A stretch of DNA of 64,000 nt from Antarctobacter heliothermus (lineage in GTDB: Bacteria; Pseudomonadota; Alphaproteobacteria; Rhodobacterales; Rhodobacteraceae). The DNA lies in NCBI RefSeq assembly GCF_002237555.1, contig NZ_CP022540.1:4469001-4533000 (forward strand), given 5' to 3'. Position 1 is the first letter of the stretch. Every line of letters begins with the position of its first letter. The notes under the pieces are model-generated. The model worked only from the letters and a program-made list of their open reading frames with translations, had not been told where the DNA came from and ran no database searches. Position numbers and translations under genes: made by a program. Positions 57,102 to 64,000 of this stretch are shown piece after piece.

Positions 57102-58109
57102 ATGTTCCGCTCTCTCCTGCTTTCCGTCGGTCTTGCCTGCCCCGCCCTCCTATCAGCAGAGGTGCCAAGGGTCATCACGGACATCGGCCCGGTCGAAAGC
57201 CTGACAGCGATGGTCATGGGCGATCTGGGTACTCCCGACCGTTTGTTAGAGGCGGGCGCGTCGCCGCATCACATGGCGCTGAAACCCAGTCAGGCGCGCG
57301 GACTGTCCGACGCGGATGTGGTGATCTGGATCGGGCCGGACCTGACGCCGCAACTGGCCGGACAGCTACAGACTTTGGCCAGCTCTGCCCTATCCCTGCC
57401 TTTGGCCGAACAGGCCGGAACTCATCTGCTGCCAGCGCGCGACACCGGTCTCTTTCCGCATGACCACGCGGAAGATGACGATCACGAGGATCACGAAGAT
57501 GATCACGACCATGATGACCATGATCACGACGACCATGCAGAAGACCATCACGACGATCACCATGATGACCACGACCATGATGACCACGCGCACGGCCTGC
57601 ACGATCCGCATGTCTGGCTCTCACCCGAAAACGCAACCCACTGGCTGACCGACATCGCCGAAGCGCTGGCCGAAACAGACCCGGACAATGCTGAGACCTA
57701 CCGCGCAAACGCCCGCACCGGGGCCGACACCATCGCAGAGGCAGCGGCAGAAGCACGCGCCACGCTTGCCCCCCTCAACGGACGCCCGCTGGCCGTGGCC
57801 CATGACGCCTATCAGTATTTCGAACACGATTTCGGCCTGACCGTACTTGGCGCGATCTCGGACGCCGAGGCAAACACCCCCGGACCGGCCCGCCTGGCGG
57901 CGCTGCGCGACGGGCTGGCCACCGACAAACCCGCCTGCCTGCTGATCGAGCCCGGCACAGACACGCGTCTGCTGGAAACCATCGAAAGCAGCGGTATCCC
58001 GACCGCGACTCTGGACCCGATGGGCACCGATCTGCCGCAGGGCGCGGCGCTGTATCCCGCGCTCATCCGCACCTACGCCCAACGCATCGCAACCTGCGCC
58101 GGCAACTAA
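57102..58109 (+). CDS. znuA: Zinc-binding periplasmic protein of the Znu importer
   Basis: 335 residues with a signal peptide (MFRSLLLSVGLACPALLSAEVP). Metal ligands: LLEAGASPHHMALKPSQARGL (His about 61), HGLHDPHVWLSPENATHWL (about 165) and AVAHDAYQYFEHDFGL (about 230). A central loop (about residues 120-165) is almost all His and Asp (AEDDDHEDHEDDHDHDDH and further), as in ZnuA proteins, and would gather zinc. It transfers zinc to ZnuB. Confidence 0.95.
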   Translation: MFRSLLLSVGLACPALLSAEVPRVITDIGPVESLTAMVMGDLGTPDRLLEAGASPHHMALKPSQARGLSDADVVIWIGPDLTPQLAGQLQTLASSALSLPLAEQAGTHLLPARDTGLFPHDHAEDDDHEDHEDDHDHDDHDHDDHAEDHHDDHHDDHDHDDHAHGLHDPHVWLSPENATHWLTDIAEALAETDPDNAETYRANARTGADTIAEAAAEARATLAPLNGRPLAVAHDAYQYFEHDFGLTVLGAISDAEANTPGPARLAALRDGLATDKPACLLIEPGTDTRLLETIESSGIPTATLDPMGTDLPQGAALYPALIRTYAQRIATCAGN

Positions 58110-58127
58110 GCACTGCAACTAAGCACT
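58102..58127. repeat. 13-bp tandem duplication at the znuA stop
   Basis: GCAACTAAGCACT occurs twice in direct succession (58102-58114 and 58115-58127). The first copy contains the znuA stop codon TAA (58107-58109), so the duplication lies just past the coding end without changing the protein. Confidence 0.85.
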
Positions 58128-58137
58128 GCGCGCGGGG

Positions 58138-58914
58138 TCAAACCGCCCCGCGCCGCCCCTCGAATGCCTTGACCGTGATCCCCGCCGCCTCTAACCCCGC
58201 GCGCACCGCGCGGGCCATGGGCAGCGCCGTCGCCCCGTCGCCATGCAGGCAGATCGTGTCGATGGCCGCCGGGATCGGCGCGCCGTCTTCGGGCAGGATC
58301 GCCCCCGCCTGCACCATCTTGACGATACGTGGCGCAGCGGTCTCAGGATCATGCAGCACCGCCCCCGGCAACCGCCGATCCACCAAAGTCGCATCGGCGT
58401 TATAGGCCCGGTCGGCAAAAATCTCTCCGGCCCAGAGACACCCCAACCGCTCAACCACCCGCTGCTGAGCCGTGGCGGCCAGCACCATGACGATGATCTC
58501 GGGCGCGACCTCCAACGCCGCGCCATAGCAGGCCTCGGCCAGCGCCTCATCCTCGGAGGTCATGTTGGACAGCGCGCCGTGCAGCTTCAGGTGCCGCACC
58601 TGCGCGCCCCCGGCCCGCGCCATGCCCAGCGCCGCGCCCAACTGGTACTGCACCATATGGCGCAGGCTCTTCTCCGGCAGATGCATCCGCCGACGCCCGA
58701 ACCCTTGCAGATCGGCAAAGCCGGGATGCGCGCCGATGCCCACGCCCCGCGCCTGCGCCGTGGCCATCGTATCGGCCATTACGTCCCAGTCGCCCGCATG
58801 GAAGCCGCAGGCCACATTGGCCGAACTCACAACCTCCAGCAAATCCGCATCCTGCCCCATCACCCACGGGCCAAAGCTTTCGCCCATGTCGGCATTCAGA
58901 TCGACAGATGTCAT
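58138..58914 (-). CDS. pxpA: 5-oxoprolinase subunit A (LamB/YcsF family)
   Basis: 258 residues: SVDLNADMGESFGPWVMGQDADLLEVVSSANVACGFHAGDWDVM is the family signature (start), then GVGIGAHPGFADLQGFGRRRMH and CLHGDGATALPMARAVR (about 222). With PxpB and PxpC it converts 5-oxoproline to glutamate using ATP. It overlaps pxpC by 4 bases (ATGA). Gene order on the strand is B, C, A. Confidence 0.94.
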   Translation of the reverse strand: MTSVDLNADMGESFGPWVMGQDADLLEVVSSANVACGFHAGDWDVMADTMATAQARGVGIGAHPGFADLQGFGRRRMHLPEKSLRHMVQYQLGAALGMARAGGAQVRHLKLHGALSNMTSEDEALAEACYGAALEVAPEIIVMVLAATAQQRVVERLGCLWAGEIFADRAYNADATLVDRRLPGAVLHDPETAAPRIVKMVQAGAILPEDGAPIPAAIDTICLHGDGATALPMARAVRAGLEAAGITVKAFEGRRGAV

Positions 58915-59918
58915 GACAGCTCCTCTCCGGCGGTGACGCCGCTGATCAGGGAATAGGACAACAGGTCCGGCATCTGGGCCGGATCGCGGATCAGGGGGCG
59001 CACCGTGCCCGGCAATGCCTCCAGCCTCCGGCGATAGCCTGCCTCAGCCTCCAGCGCCTCATCCCGCGTCACGAAACGAAACCGCAATTCCGCCCCCGGC
59101 GCGGCCTGCGCCACGCGCGGCAGGTCGGCGGGAATGACCGTGCCGATCCGGGGATAGCCGCCGGTGGTCTGGCATTCGTACATCAGGATATAAGGCGCGC
59201 CATCGCCGGGGATCTGGATGTCGCCTGGCGTGATCACCTCGGACACGATGGACTGGCCAGAGGTCAGGCCATAGCCCTCCTCCGGTGGCAGAATGCGAAT
59301 TCCCATCCGGTTGCCCCGGCTGTCACGGCGAAACACCTCCTGCGTGAACCGAGCGCGCATCTCTTCGGGGAACATCGTGGTTTGCAGACTGGGCAAAACG
59401 CGCAATTCGCCGCCATCAAACCGCGCCACCGGGTCCAAGACCTGACCCACCGTGCGGCCGCCATCCTGTGCCAAGGGCAACACATCGCCCGCCTGCAAAA
59501 CCGCGCCCAGACCCGCGCTCAGATGCGCCGACCGCGCGCCCAGCGCCTCGGACAGGTCAAACCCGCCGCCAACCGTCAGATAGCCATAGACACCTGCCTG
59601 TGCGCCGCCAATGTCCAGCACCGCGCCTGCGGGCATCTGGTGGCTGGCGTTCCAGACCAGCGGCGCGCCGTCCAGCGTCGCCCGCATCGGCGCGCCACTT
59701 AGCGCAATCCGGCACGGCACATCCGCCCGAAACCGCCCGCCAAACCCCGCCAGTTCCAGCGCCGTCCCGACAGGTTGCCGCAACAGCGCCGCCCCCTCGG
59801 CCAGCGCGATCCGGTCCGCAGCCCCACCGCGAGACAGGCCCAACGCCAGATAGCCGGGCCGCCCCATGTCCTGCACCGTGACCCCCGGTCCGGCCTGCAA
59901 AACCTCAAGGCCGCTCAT
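58911..59918 (-). CDS. pxpC: 5-oxoprolinase subunit C (biotin-dependent-carboxyltransferase-like)
   Basis: 335 residues from the ATG at 59918, overlapping the pxpB stop. LEVLQAGPGVTVQDMGRPGYLALGLSRGGAADRIALAEGAALL is the KipA/PxpC start; NRMGIRILPPEEGYGLTSGQSIVSEVITPGDIQIPGDGAPYILMYECQTTGGYPRIGTVIPADL (about 215-280) is its conserved cyclophilin-like core. It forms the catalytic complex with PxpB. Confidence 0.93.
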   Translation of the reverse strand: MSGLEVLQAGPGVTVQDMGRPGYLALGLSRGGAADRIALAEGAALLRQPVGTALELAGFGGRFRADVPCRIALSGAPMRATLDGAPLVWNASHQMPAGAVLDIGGAQAGVYGYLTVGGGFDLSEALGARSAHLSAGLGAVLQAGDVLPLAQDGGRTVGQVLDPVARFDGGELRVLPSLQTTMFPEEMRARFTQEVFRRDSRGNRMGIRILPPEEGYGLTSGQSIVSEVITPGDIQIPGDGAPYILMYECQTTGGYPRIGTVIPADLPRVAQAAPGAELRFRFVTRDEALEAEAGYRRRLEALPGTVRPLIRDPAQMPDLLSYSLISGVTAGEELS

Positions 59919-60658
59919 GCCAAAGGCTCCGTCACGATCCCGCCCTTGGGGTCCGCCGCCAGACGGTCCCAAGCCCCCGCCTCGACCGCGTCAAGAAACA
60001 CCTCATCACCGGGGCGCAGCAAGAATGGCACTTCGCTTCCGGGCCGGAACAGGGGGGCTGCGGTACGTCCCACCTGTCGCCACCCGGTTGGCGCGGACAC
60101 AGAAAACAGCACGAACTGTCGGATCGCGACGACCAGCGCCCCCTCGGGCACCCGCGGCGTCAATCCTGCCTGACGCGGAATGTCCCATGCCTCGGGCAGC
60201 GTCCCCAAATAGGGCTGACCGGGCGCAAAGCCGATGGCGTTCACCCGCACCCGCGCGCCCGACAGCGCCGCAATCGCCGCATCGGCGTCCATCCCCGCCG
60301 CCTGCGCAGCCTCCGCCAGTTGCGGGCCAAAATCCCCGCCGTAGACGGTCGGAATACGCAACAGCCGACGCCCCTCAGGCAGCGGTGCAGCATACCAGTC
60401 CTCTGCCGACAACCGCTCTGTCAGCAGCGCGGTCAGCCGGTCCAACGAGAGATGCAACGGATCAAACCGCAGATAGGTCGACACCAAAGAGGTCGAGCAT
60501 TCCTCGACCCCCTCCGGCACATCCCGCTCGACCGCCGCCCGAAACGCCAAGGCCGCGCGGTTGGCAGGCTCTGACAGCGCCTCGCCAAAGCGGACGATCA
60601 CCCCGTCGAGGCCAATCGGCTCGATCCTTGGGCAACCGGCAAGAATGTCATCGGGCAT
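59915..60658 (-). CDS. pxpB: 5-oxoprolinase subunit B
   Basis: 247 residues. Typical PxpB/KipI parts: ERDVPEGVEECSTSLVSTYLRFDPLHLSLDRLTALL (about 45), IPTVYGGDFGPQLAEAA (about 100), NAIGFAPGQPYLGTLPEAWDIPRQAGLTPRVPEGALVVAIRQFVLFSVSAPTGWRQVGRTAAPLF (about 140-205). It is first in the pxp run; a class V aminotransferase gene precedes it by 60 bases on the same strand. Confidence 0.93.
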   Translation of the reverse strand: MPDDILAGCPRIEPIGLDGVIVRFGEALSEPANRAALAFRAAVERDVPEGVEECSTSLVSTYLRFDPLHLSLDRLTALLTERLSAEDWYAAPLPEGRRLLRIPTVYGGDFGPQLAEAAQAAGMDADAAIAALSGARVRVNAIGFAPGQPYLGTLPEAWDIPRQAGLTPRVPEGALVVAIRQFVLFSVSAPTGWRQVGRTAAPLFRPGSEVPFLLRPGDEVFLDAVEAGAWDRLAADPKGGIVTEPLA

Positions 60659-60718
60659 GGGTCTCTCCTGCGCCCCAGCCCATCACGGCCAGGGCGCAAT
60701 GTCCAATCCCCAAAAACC

Positions 60719-61963
60719 TCAGCCCAGAATTTCGCGCATGGCCGTCAAAAAAGCGCGCACCTCGTCAAGACTGTTGTAATGCGCCAGCGACACACGGACA
60801 CAATCGGCCTGCCCCAGCGGCGTCAGGATGTTGCCCGAATAGTGATCGGCCTTGCGCATATGCGTGAGAATGCCACGCGCGTTCAGCGCCGTCACCAGAT
60901 CGGCAGAGCCGTGGCCGTCCGCCCAAAAGCCAACCAGCCCCTCACGCGCCGGGTTGTCCGCACCGCCGACAATGGCCACGCCCGGCAGATCGGCCAGGCC
61001 CGTCAAGTTGCCGGTTCCATGCACCATCGCGTCACACAGCGCTGCCTCATGGGCATGAATCGCCGTGCGTGCAGCACTCAGCCGTCCGGCGCGATCCTCG
61101 GCATCAGACACCTGCCCGCCCAGCCAGTCAAAGTAGGACACCACATCGGAGAACGTCGCATACGCGCCGGTATCGCGAGTCCCCAGTTCCCAATTGCCCG
61201 CAGGTCCGCCAACCAGCGAATCATGCGCCAGCGCCGTCAGCCGGTCCGAGGCCCAGGCAATGCCATAGCCGTGCCGCGAGAACATCTTGTAAGGCGAGAC
61301 GACATAGCCATCGACACCCGTCGCGGCCACATCGATATGTCCGTGACAGGCGTGCTGGATGCCGTCCACGATGATGAAACACTCGGGCGCAACCGCGCGG
61401 ATCGCCGCCACGATGCCCTCCAGATCCATGCCCATCCCCGTCACCGGAGAGGTATGCAGCACCGTCGCCACCGCCGTCTGCGGCGTCACATGCGCGGCAT
61501 AGGCCTCTGGCGTGACCTGCCCCAGCGCGTCGTCATGCGGGATCAGCACATGTTCACGCCCCGCCTGCGCCGCCCAACGCGCCATCGCACTGCGCGACGC
61601 GGGATGTTCCACGGTCGAGCCCAGCGCCTCACCCGGTCCGGCCCCAAGGCACGCATCGCGGATCAACCGGAACAACAGCTCCGTGCCGCTTTCGCCCACG
61701 ACCACAGCGCCACCCTTGGCCCCCAGAAACAGGCGCGCATCCTCCCGCGCCTTGTCGATCACATCGACCAGCGCCTTGGACGCCACGTTGTCGCGCCCCT
61801 GATTGTCCGGGATCGCGGCAAACCGTGCAGAGGTCTCAACGACCTTGTTCAAGGTCAGCGCGCCACCGGCGTTTTCAAAGAAAACGCGCTTGCCTGTAAA
61901 GGGGCAGTCCTCGACATGGGCAAAACGCCCGCGAATTTCACCCAAAAGTGCGTCATCAAACAT
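60719..61963 (-). CDS. Class V PLP aminotransferase (cysteine desulfurase-like)
   Basis: 414 residues. VFFENAGGALTLNKVVETSARFAA (about 27), VVVGESGTELLFRLIRD (about 87), FIIVDGIQHACHGHIDVAATGVDGYVVSPYKMFSRHGYGIAWASDRL with the PLP lysine in SPYKMF (about 225). It lacks an obvious C-terminal active-site Cys loop like that of IscS, so desulfurase activity is doubtful; it may be a lyase or aminotransferase. Its start overlaps the yacG stop by one base (TGATG). Confidence 0.85.
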   Translation of the reverse strand: MFDDALLGEIRGRFAHVEDCPFTGKRVFFENAGGALTLNKVVETSARFAAIPDNQGRDNVASKALVDVIDKAREDARLFLGAKGGAVVVGESGTELLFRLIRDACLGAGPGEALGSTVEHPASRSAMARWAAQAGREHVLIPHDDALGQVTPEAYAAHVTPQTAVATVLHTSPVTGMGMDLEGIVAAIRAVAPECFIIVDGIQHACHGHIDVAATGVDGYVVSPYKMFSRHGYGIAWASDRLTALAHDSLVGGPAGNWELGTRDTGAYATFSDVVSYFDWLGGQVSDAEDRAGRLSAARTAIHAHEAALCDAMVHGTGNLTGLADLPGVAIVGGADNPAREGLVGFWADGHGSADLVTALNARGILTHMRKADHYSGNILTPLGQADCVRVSLAHYNSLDEVRAFLTAMREILG

Positions 61964-62145
61964 CAGTGCGGTTTCCTGTCTTCTTCGACCACGGCGCGCG
62001 CGGCCTCTTCCATATCATCGGGATCATTTGAGGGGATGGCATAGCCACCGCCCAGCCACTTCGCCAGATCCACATCGGCGCAGCGTTTAGAACAAAAAGG
62101 CCGGTAGTCCGGGTCACTGACACGGGCGCAAATCGGACAGCTCAT
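61963..62145 (-). CDS. yacG: DNA gyrase inhibitor YacG (zinc finger)
   Basis: 60 residues from the ATG at 62145, with an excellent ggaggt site. The zinc site is C3-x2-C6-x11-C18-x3-C22 (CPIC ... FCSKRC), followed by ADVDLAKWLGGGYAIP, the YacG signature. It binds GyrB in E. coli. It overlaps the RNase gene stop by 4 bases and lies in the infA-maf-RNase-yacG block typical of alphaproteobacteria. Confidence 0.94.
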   Translation of the reverse strand: MSCPICARVSDPDYRPFCSKRCADVDLAKWLGGGYAIPSNDPDDMEEAARAVVEEDRKPH

Positions 62146-63173
62146 ATCACCTCCGTCAGGGCCACGCGGTCTCGCTTGCGCTGCAACTCCAGCAGGCCCA
62201 GCGTGGTCCACCCGGCCACAACCGTCTCAATAGTCTCTGTCTTGATCGCCGCCTTGATGACGGCTTCGACCTGACGGCGGTCTTTTTTCACCATCGGCGC
62301 GGGATCAACCACAATCTGACCGCCCAAGCCGCGCAGCCGCAACTGCCGGGGCAGATCGCGCAACGCGGCAATATTCGCCTTCAACCCCGCCGCGGGCGAG
62401 GTATCGCCGCCGGTGTTCACATCCACCGCCACCAGAGCAGAGGTCCGCTCGATCATCATGCTGCCACCCGTGGGCAGCGCAACCTTCGGCTGGCGCAGCG
62501 CCTCGACCAACTCGCCGATCTCATGCCGGGCAAAGCTGCCCTCGGCGTCGTCCACCTCTGCCGGCTGCACCCATTCCCGCCACGCCAGCGCATGGGGGCC
62601 ATCGCCCTCGACCAGCATTTCGGCCTCACCCTCGACATCCGCCATCACCGCCTTGGACAGGTCCAGCATGGCAAGAATGTCATCCATCACCGCATCCGCT
62701 GCATCGGGATGCGCCGAGGACCGCAGGATCAGACCAGCGCCCTCTGGCAGGCCCGCCTCTGCCAGCGTCTCGTGGGCGATTTCCAGCAGCGCATCGCGCA
62801 CATCGTCGTCCCGGATCTGGCGCGAGACATTGATGCCCGGCGCGCCCGGCGTGACAATGGCATAGCGCGACTTGAACAACAGGCGCGCCGTCACCGGAAT
62901 CGCCTTGCCCGGCTCCGCATAGCCCGTCACCTGCACCAGCAGCCGATCACCGGGGCTAAGGCCCTTGACCTGACGCAGAAACGCAGGCCCGTCCGGCGTG
63001 CGCAGGAACAGCCCGCCCTGCCCCTTCATGGGCCGCTCGACGATGCCGCGATAAATGGACCCCGGACGCGGCAGGTCACTGTCAATCAACAGATCCTCCA
63101 GCCGTCCGTCGACCAACAGCGCCGCCGCCTCGCGGGGGCCCCACTGGTCCAATGCAATTGTTCTGCCCTTCAT
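62142..63173 (-). CDS. Ribonuclease E/G-family protein (short form)
   Basis: 343 residues from the ATG at 63173, overlapping the maf stop. Parts of the RNase E/G catalytic core are present: [11 protein letters not shown] (S1-like start), [11 protein letters not shown] region and the magnesium site [15 protein letters not shown] (about 263) with [21 protein letters not shown]. It is clearly shorter than RNase G (~490) and lacks the C-x2-C Zn-link. It may process rRNA or act as an accessory RNase. Confidence 0.9.
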   Translation of the reverse strand: MKGRTIALDQWGPREAAALLVDGRLEDLLIDSDLPRPGSIYRGIVERPMKGQGGLFLRTPDGPAFLRQVKGLSPGDRLLVQVTGYAEPGKAIPVTARLLFKSRYAIVTPGAPGINVSRQIRDDDVRDALLEIAHETLAEAGLPEGAGLILRSSAHPDAADAVMDDILAMLDLSKAVMADVEGEAEMLVEGDGPHALAWREWVQPAEVDDAEGSFARHEIGELVEALRQPKVALPTGGSMMIERTSALVAVDVNTGGDTSPAAGLKANIAALRDLPRQLRLRGLGGQIVVDPAPMVKKDRRQVEAVIKAAIKTETIETVVAGWTTLGLLELQRKRDRVALTEVI

Positions 63174-63760
63174 GACGCCGGTTTGTAGAGCGGATATCCC
63201 GCCGCTTGAAGCAGATTCGCCGTCTCTGCCAACGGCAAACCCACAACAGCGGTGAAAGACCCGTTGATCCACGGAATGAACGCGCCGGCAGGCCCCTGAA
63301 TGGCATAGCCACCGGCCTTGTCGCGCCAGTCTTCGCTGGCCAGATAGGCGTTCAGTTCCTCGTTGGACAGCATCTTCATCTTGACCTGCGTGACCACGTC
63401 CCGCTCCCAGATCTGATCGCCGCGCCGCACCGCCACCGCCGTCACGACCCGGTGCCGCCGCCCCGACAGCAGTGTCAGAAACTGCGCCGCTTCCTTTTCA
63501 TCCGCAGGTTTGCCCAGAATGCGACGGCCCAGCGCCACGGTCGTATCCGCCGACAGCACGATCTCATCCGCGTCAGAGGGAATCGCCTGCGCCTTTTCAC
63601 GCGCCAACCGCACGCAATAGGGGCGCGGCAGCTCACCCTTTTTGGGGTCTTCGTCGATGTCGGGCGAGCGGATATCGTCGGCGGTCACCCCCAGCTGCGC
63701 CAGCAATTCGCGGCGGCGTGGGCTACCAGAGCCAAGGATCAGTTTGGGACGGTCGGTCAT
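63170..63760 (-). CDS. maf: Maf-family nucleotide pyrophosphatase
   Basis: 196 residues: [33 protein letters not shown] (signature start), [43 protein letters not shown] (catalytic Asp about 70) and [19 protein letters not shown]. It hydrolyses non-canonical or modified NTPs in the family. It is first of the overlapping run maf-RNase-yacG and follows infA. Confidence 0.95.
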   Translation of the reverse strand: MTDRPKLILGSGSPRRRELLAQLGVTADDIRSPDIDEDPKKGELPRPYCVRLAREKAQAIPSDADEIVLSADTTVALGRRILGKPADEKEAAQFLTLLSGRRHRVVTAVAVRRGDQIWERDVVTQVKMKMLSNEELNAYLASEDWRDKAGGYAIQGPAGAFIPWINGSFTAVVGLPLAETANLLQAAGYPLYKPAS

Positions 63761-63896
63761 GGCGGCGTGCCTTATAGCGAAACTCTGGCACGCGCCCTAT
63801 CGCGCCCGGCGTCCGGACGCAAATTGTCTTGGCCGCGCGGCATCGCGCGCGTCCGGTCCGCAGCGGGCGCCAGATCGCGTCCGCCGCTGGAACGGC

Positions 63897-64000
63897 TTAC
63901 TTAAAGCGGTAGTTGATGCGCCCCTTGGTCAGATCGTAGGGGGTCATCTCAACTTGTACCTTGTCGCCTGCGAGGACACGGATGCGGTTCTTGCGCATCT
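63897..64000 (-). CDS. infA: Translation initiation factor IF-1 (C-terminal part)
   Basis: The last 33 codons and stop are in the window; the start lies beyond position 64000. [33 protein letters not shown] is the IF-1 ending. It binds the A site of the 30S subunit. It heads the infA-maf-RNase E/G-yacG block. Confidence 0.97.
   Translation of the reverse strand, partial: MRKNRIRVLAGDKVQVEMTPYDLTKGRINYRFK

Noticed and set aside
60779-62044. 421-codon plus-strand open frame
   Set aside because: Antisense to the class V aminotransferase; arginine-rich shadow translation.
1-64000. Prophage, integron, insertion sequence or CRISPR array
   Set aside because: No integrase, transposase, phage structural gene, terminal inverted repeats with target duplications, or regularly spaced direct repeats were seen.

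Overview
This is a GC-rich, gene-dense bacterial chromosome segment from an alphaproteobacterium, most probably a marine-type Rhodobacteraceae/Roseobacteraceae member. The evidence is the infA-maf-RNase E/G-yacG block, the DUF6476-rluD-rpoH neighbourhood, small families typical of this group (DUF2842, DUF6524, DUF6324, MmcB, PhaR), a tRNA-His without the extra G-1 and with discriminator A73, and the combination of box-type benzoyl-CoA genes with 5-oxoproline, zinc and polyamine genes. I see no prophage, integrase, transposase, rRNA operon or CRISPR array. The window looks like stable chromosome with several catabolic islands.

Layout. 1-2.9 kb: polar amino-acid-type ABC importer (ATPase end, binding protein, two permeases) with a hairpin between the binding protein and the permeases. 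3-9.8 kb: thioesterase, then a gamma-glutamyl-polyamine-type cluster (two glutamine-synthetase-like ligases flanking a class I glutaminase-like hydrolase, an FAD amine oxidase, a DegT aminotransferase). 10-20.5 kb: housekeeping (phaR, xseA, purD, EamA exporter, thiamine pyrophosphokinase, a large acidic disordered protein, purA, DUF proteins). 20.5-31.5 kb: CAP protein, 8-oxoguanine-deaminase-like enzyme, hisN, XRE regulator, quinone reductase, GT-C glycosyltransferase-like protein, Gfo/Idh/MocA oxidoreductase, rpoH, rluD.

31.6-35.5 kb: partial homoprotocatechuate-type cluster (hpaH, hpaG-like, an aromatic amino acid decarboxylase, divergent hpaR). 35.6 kb: tRNA-His. 35.8-45.5 kb: aerobic benzoyl-CoA epoxidation (box) pathway: ligase bclA makes benzoyl-CoA, BoxAB epoxidises it, BoxC opens the ring. 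A small five-cysteine protein gene sits between boxB and boxA, and a MarR regulator and a PaaG-like hydratase lie divergently. Three TGCA-N6-NGCA sites in the two control regions suggest one regulon.

45.5-54.7 kb: small conserved genes, a membrane coiled-coil protein beside a ClpP-like secreted protease, an ArsR-SRPBCC pair with an excellent palindromic operator, a possible structured RNA, and the nusB-ribH-ribBX riboflavin cluster, then rlmB and tRNA-Tyr. 55-58.1 kb: zinc uptake (znuB, znuC, zur, divergent znuA) with Zur-box-like sites between. 58.1-64 kb: 5-oxoprolinase pxpACB, a class V aminotransferase, then yacG, RNase E/G, maf and the end of infA.

All protein calls come from reading motifs and family resemblance by eye; no database search was run. 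Start codons were chosen from ribosome-binding-like sequence, family length and overlap with the preceding stop.
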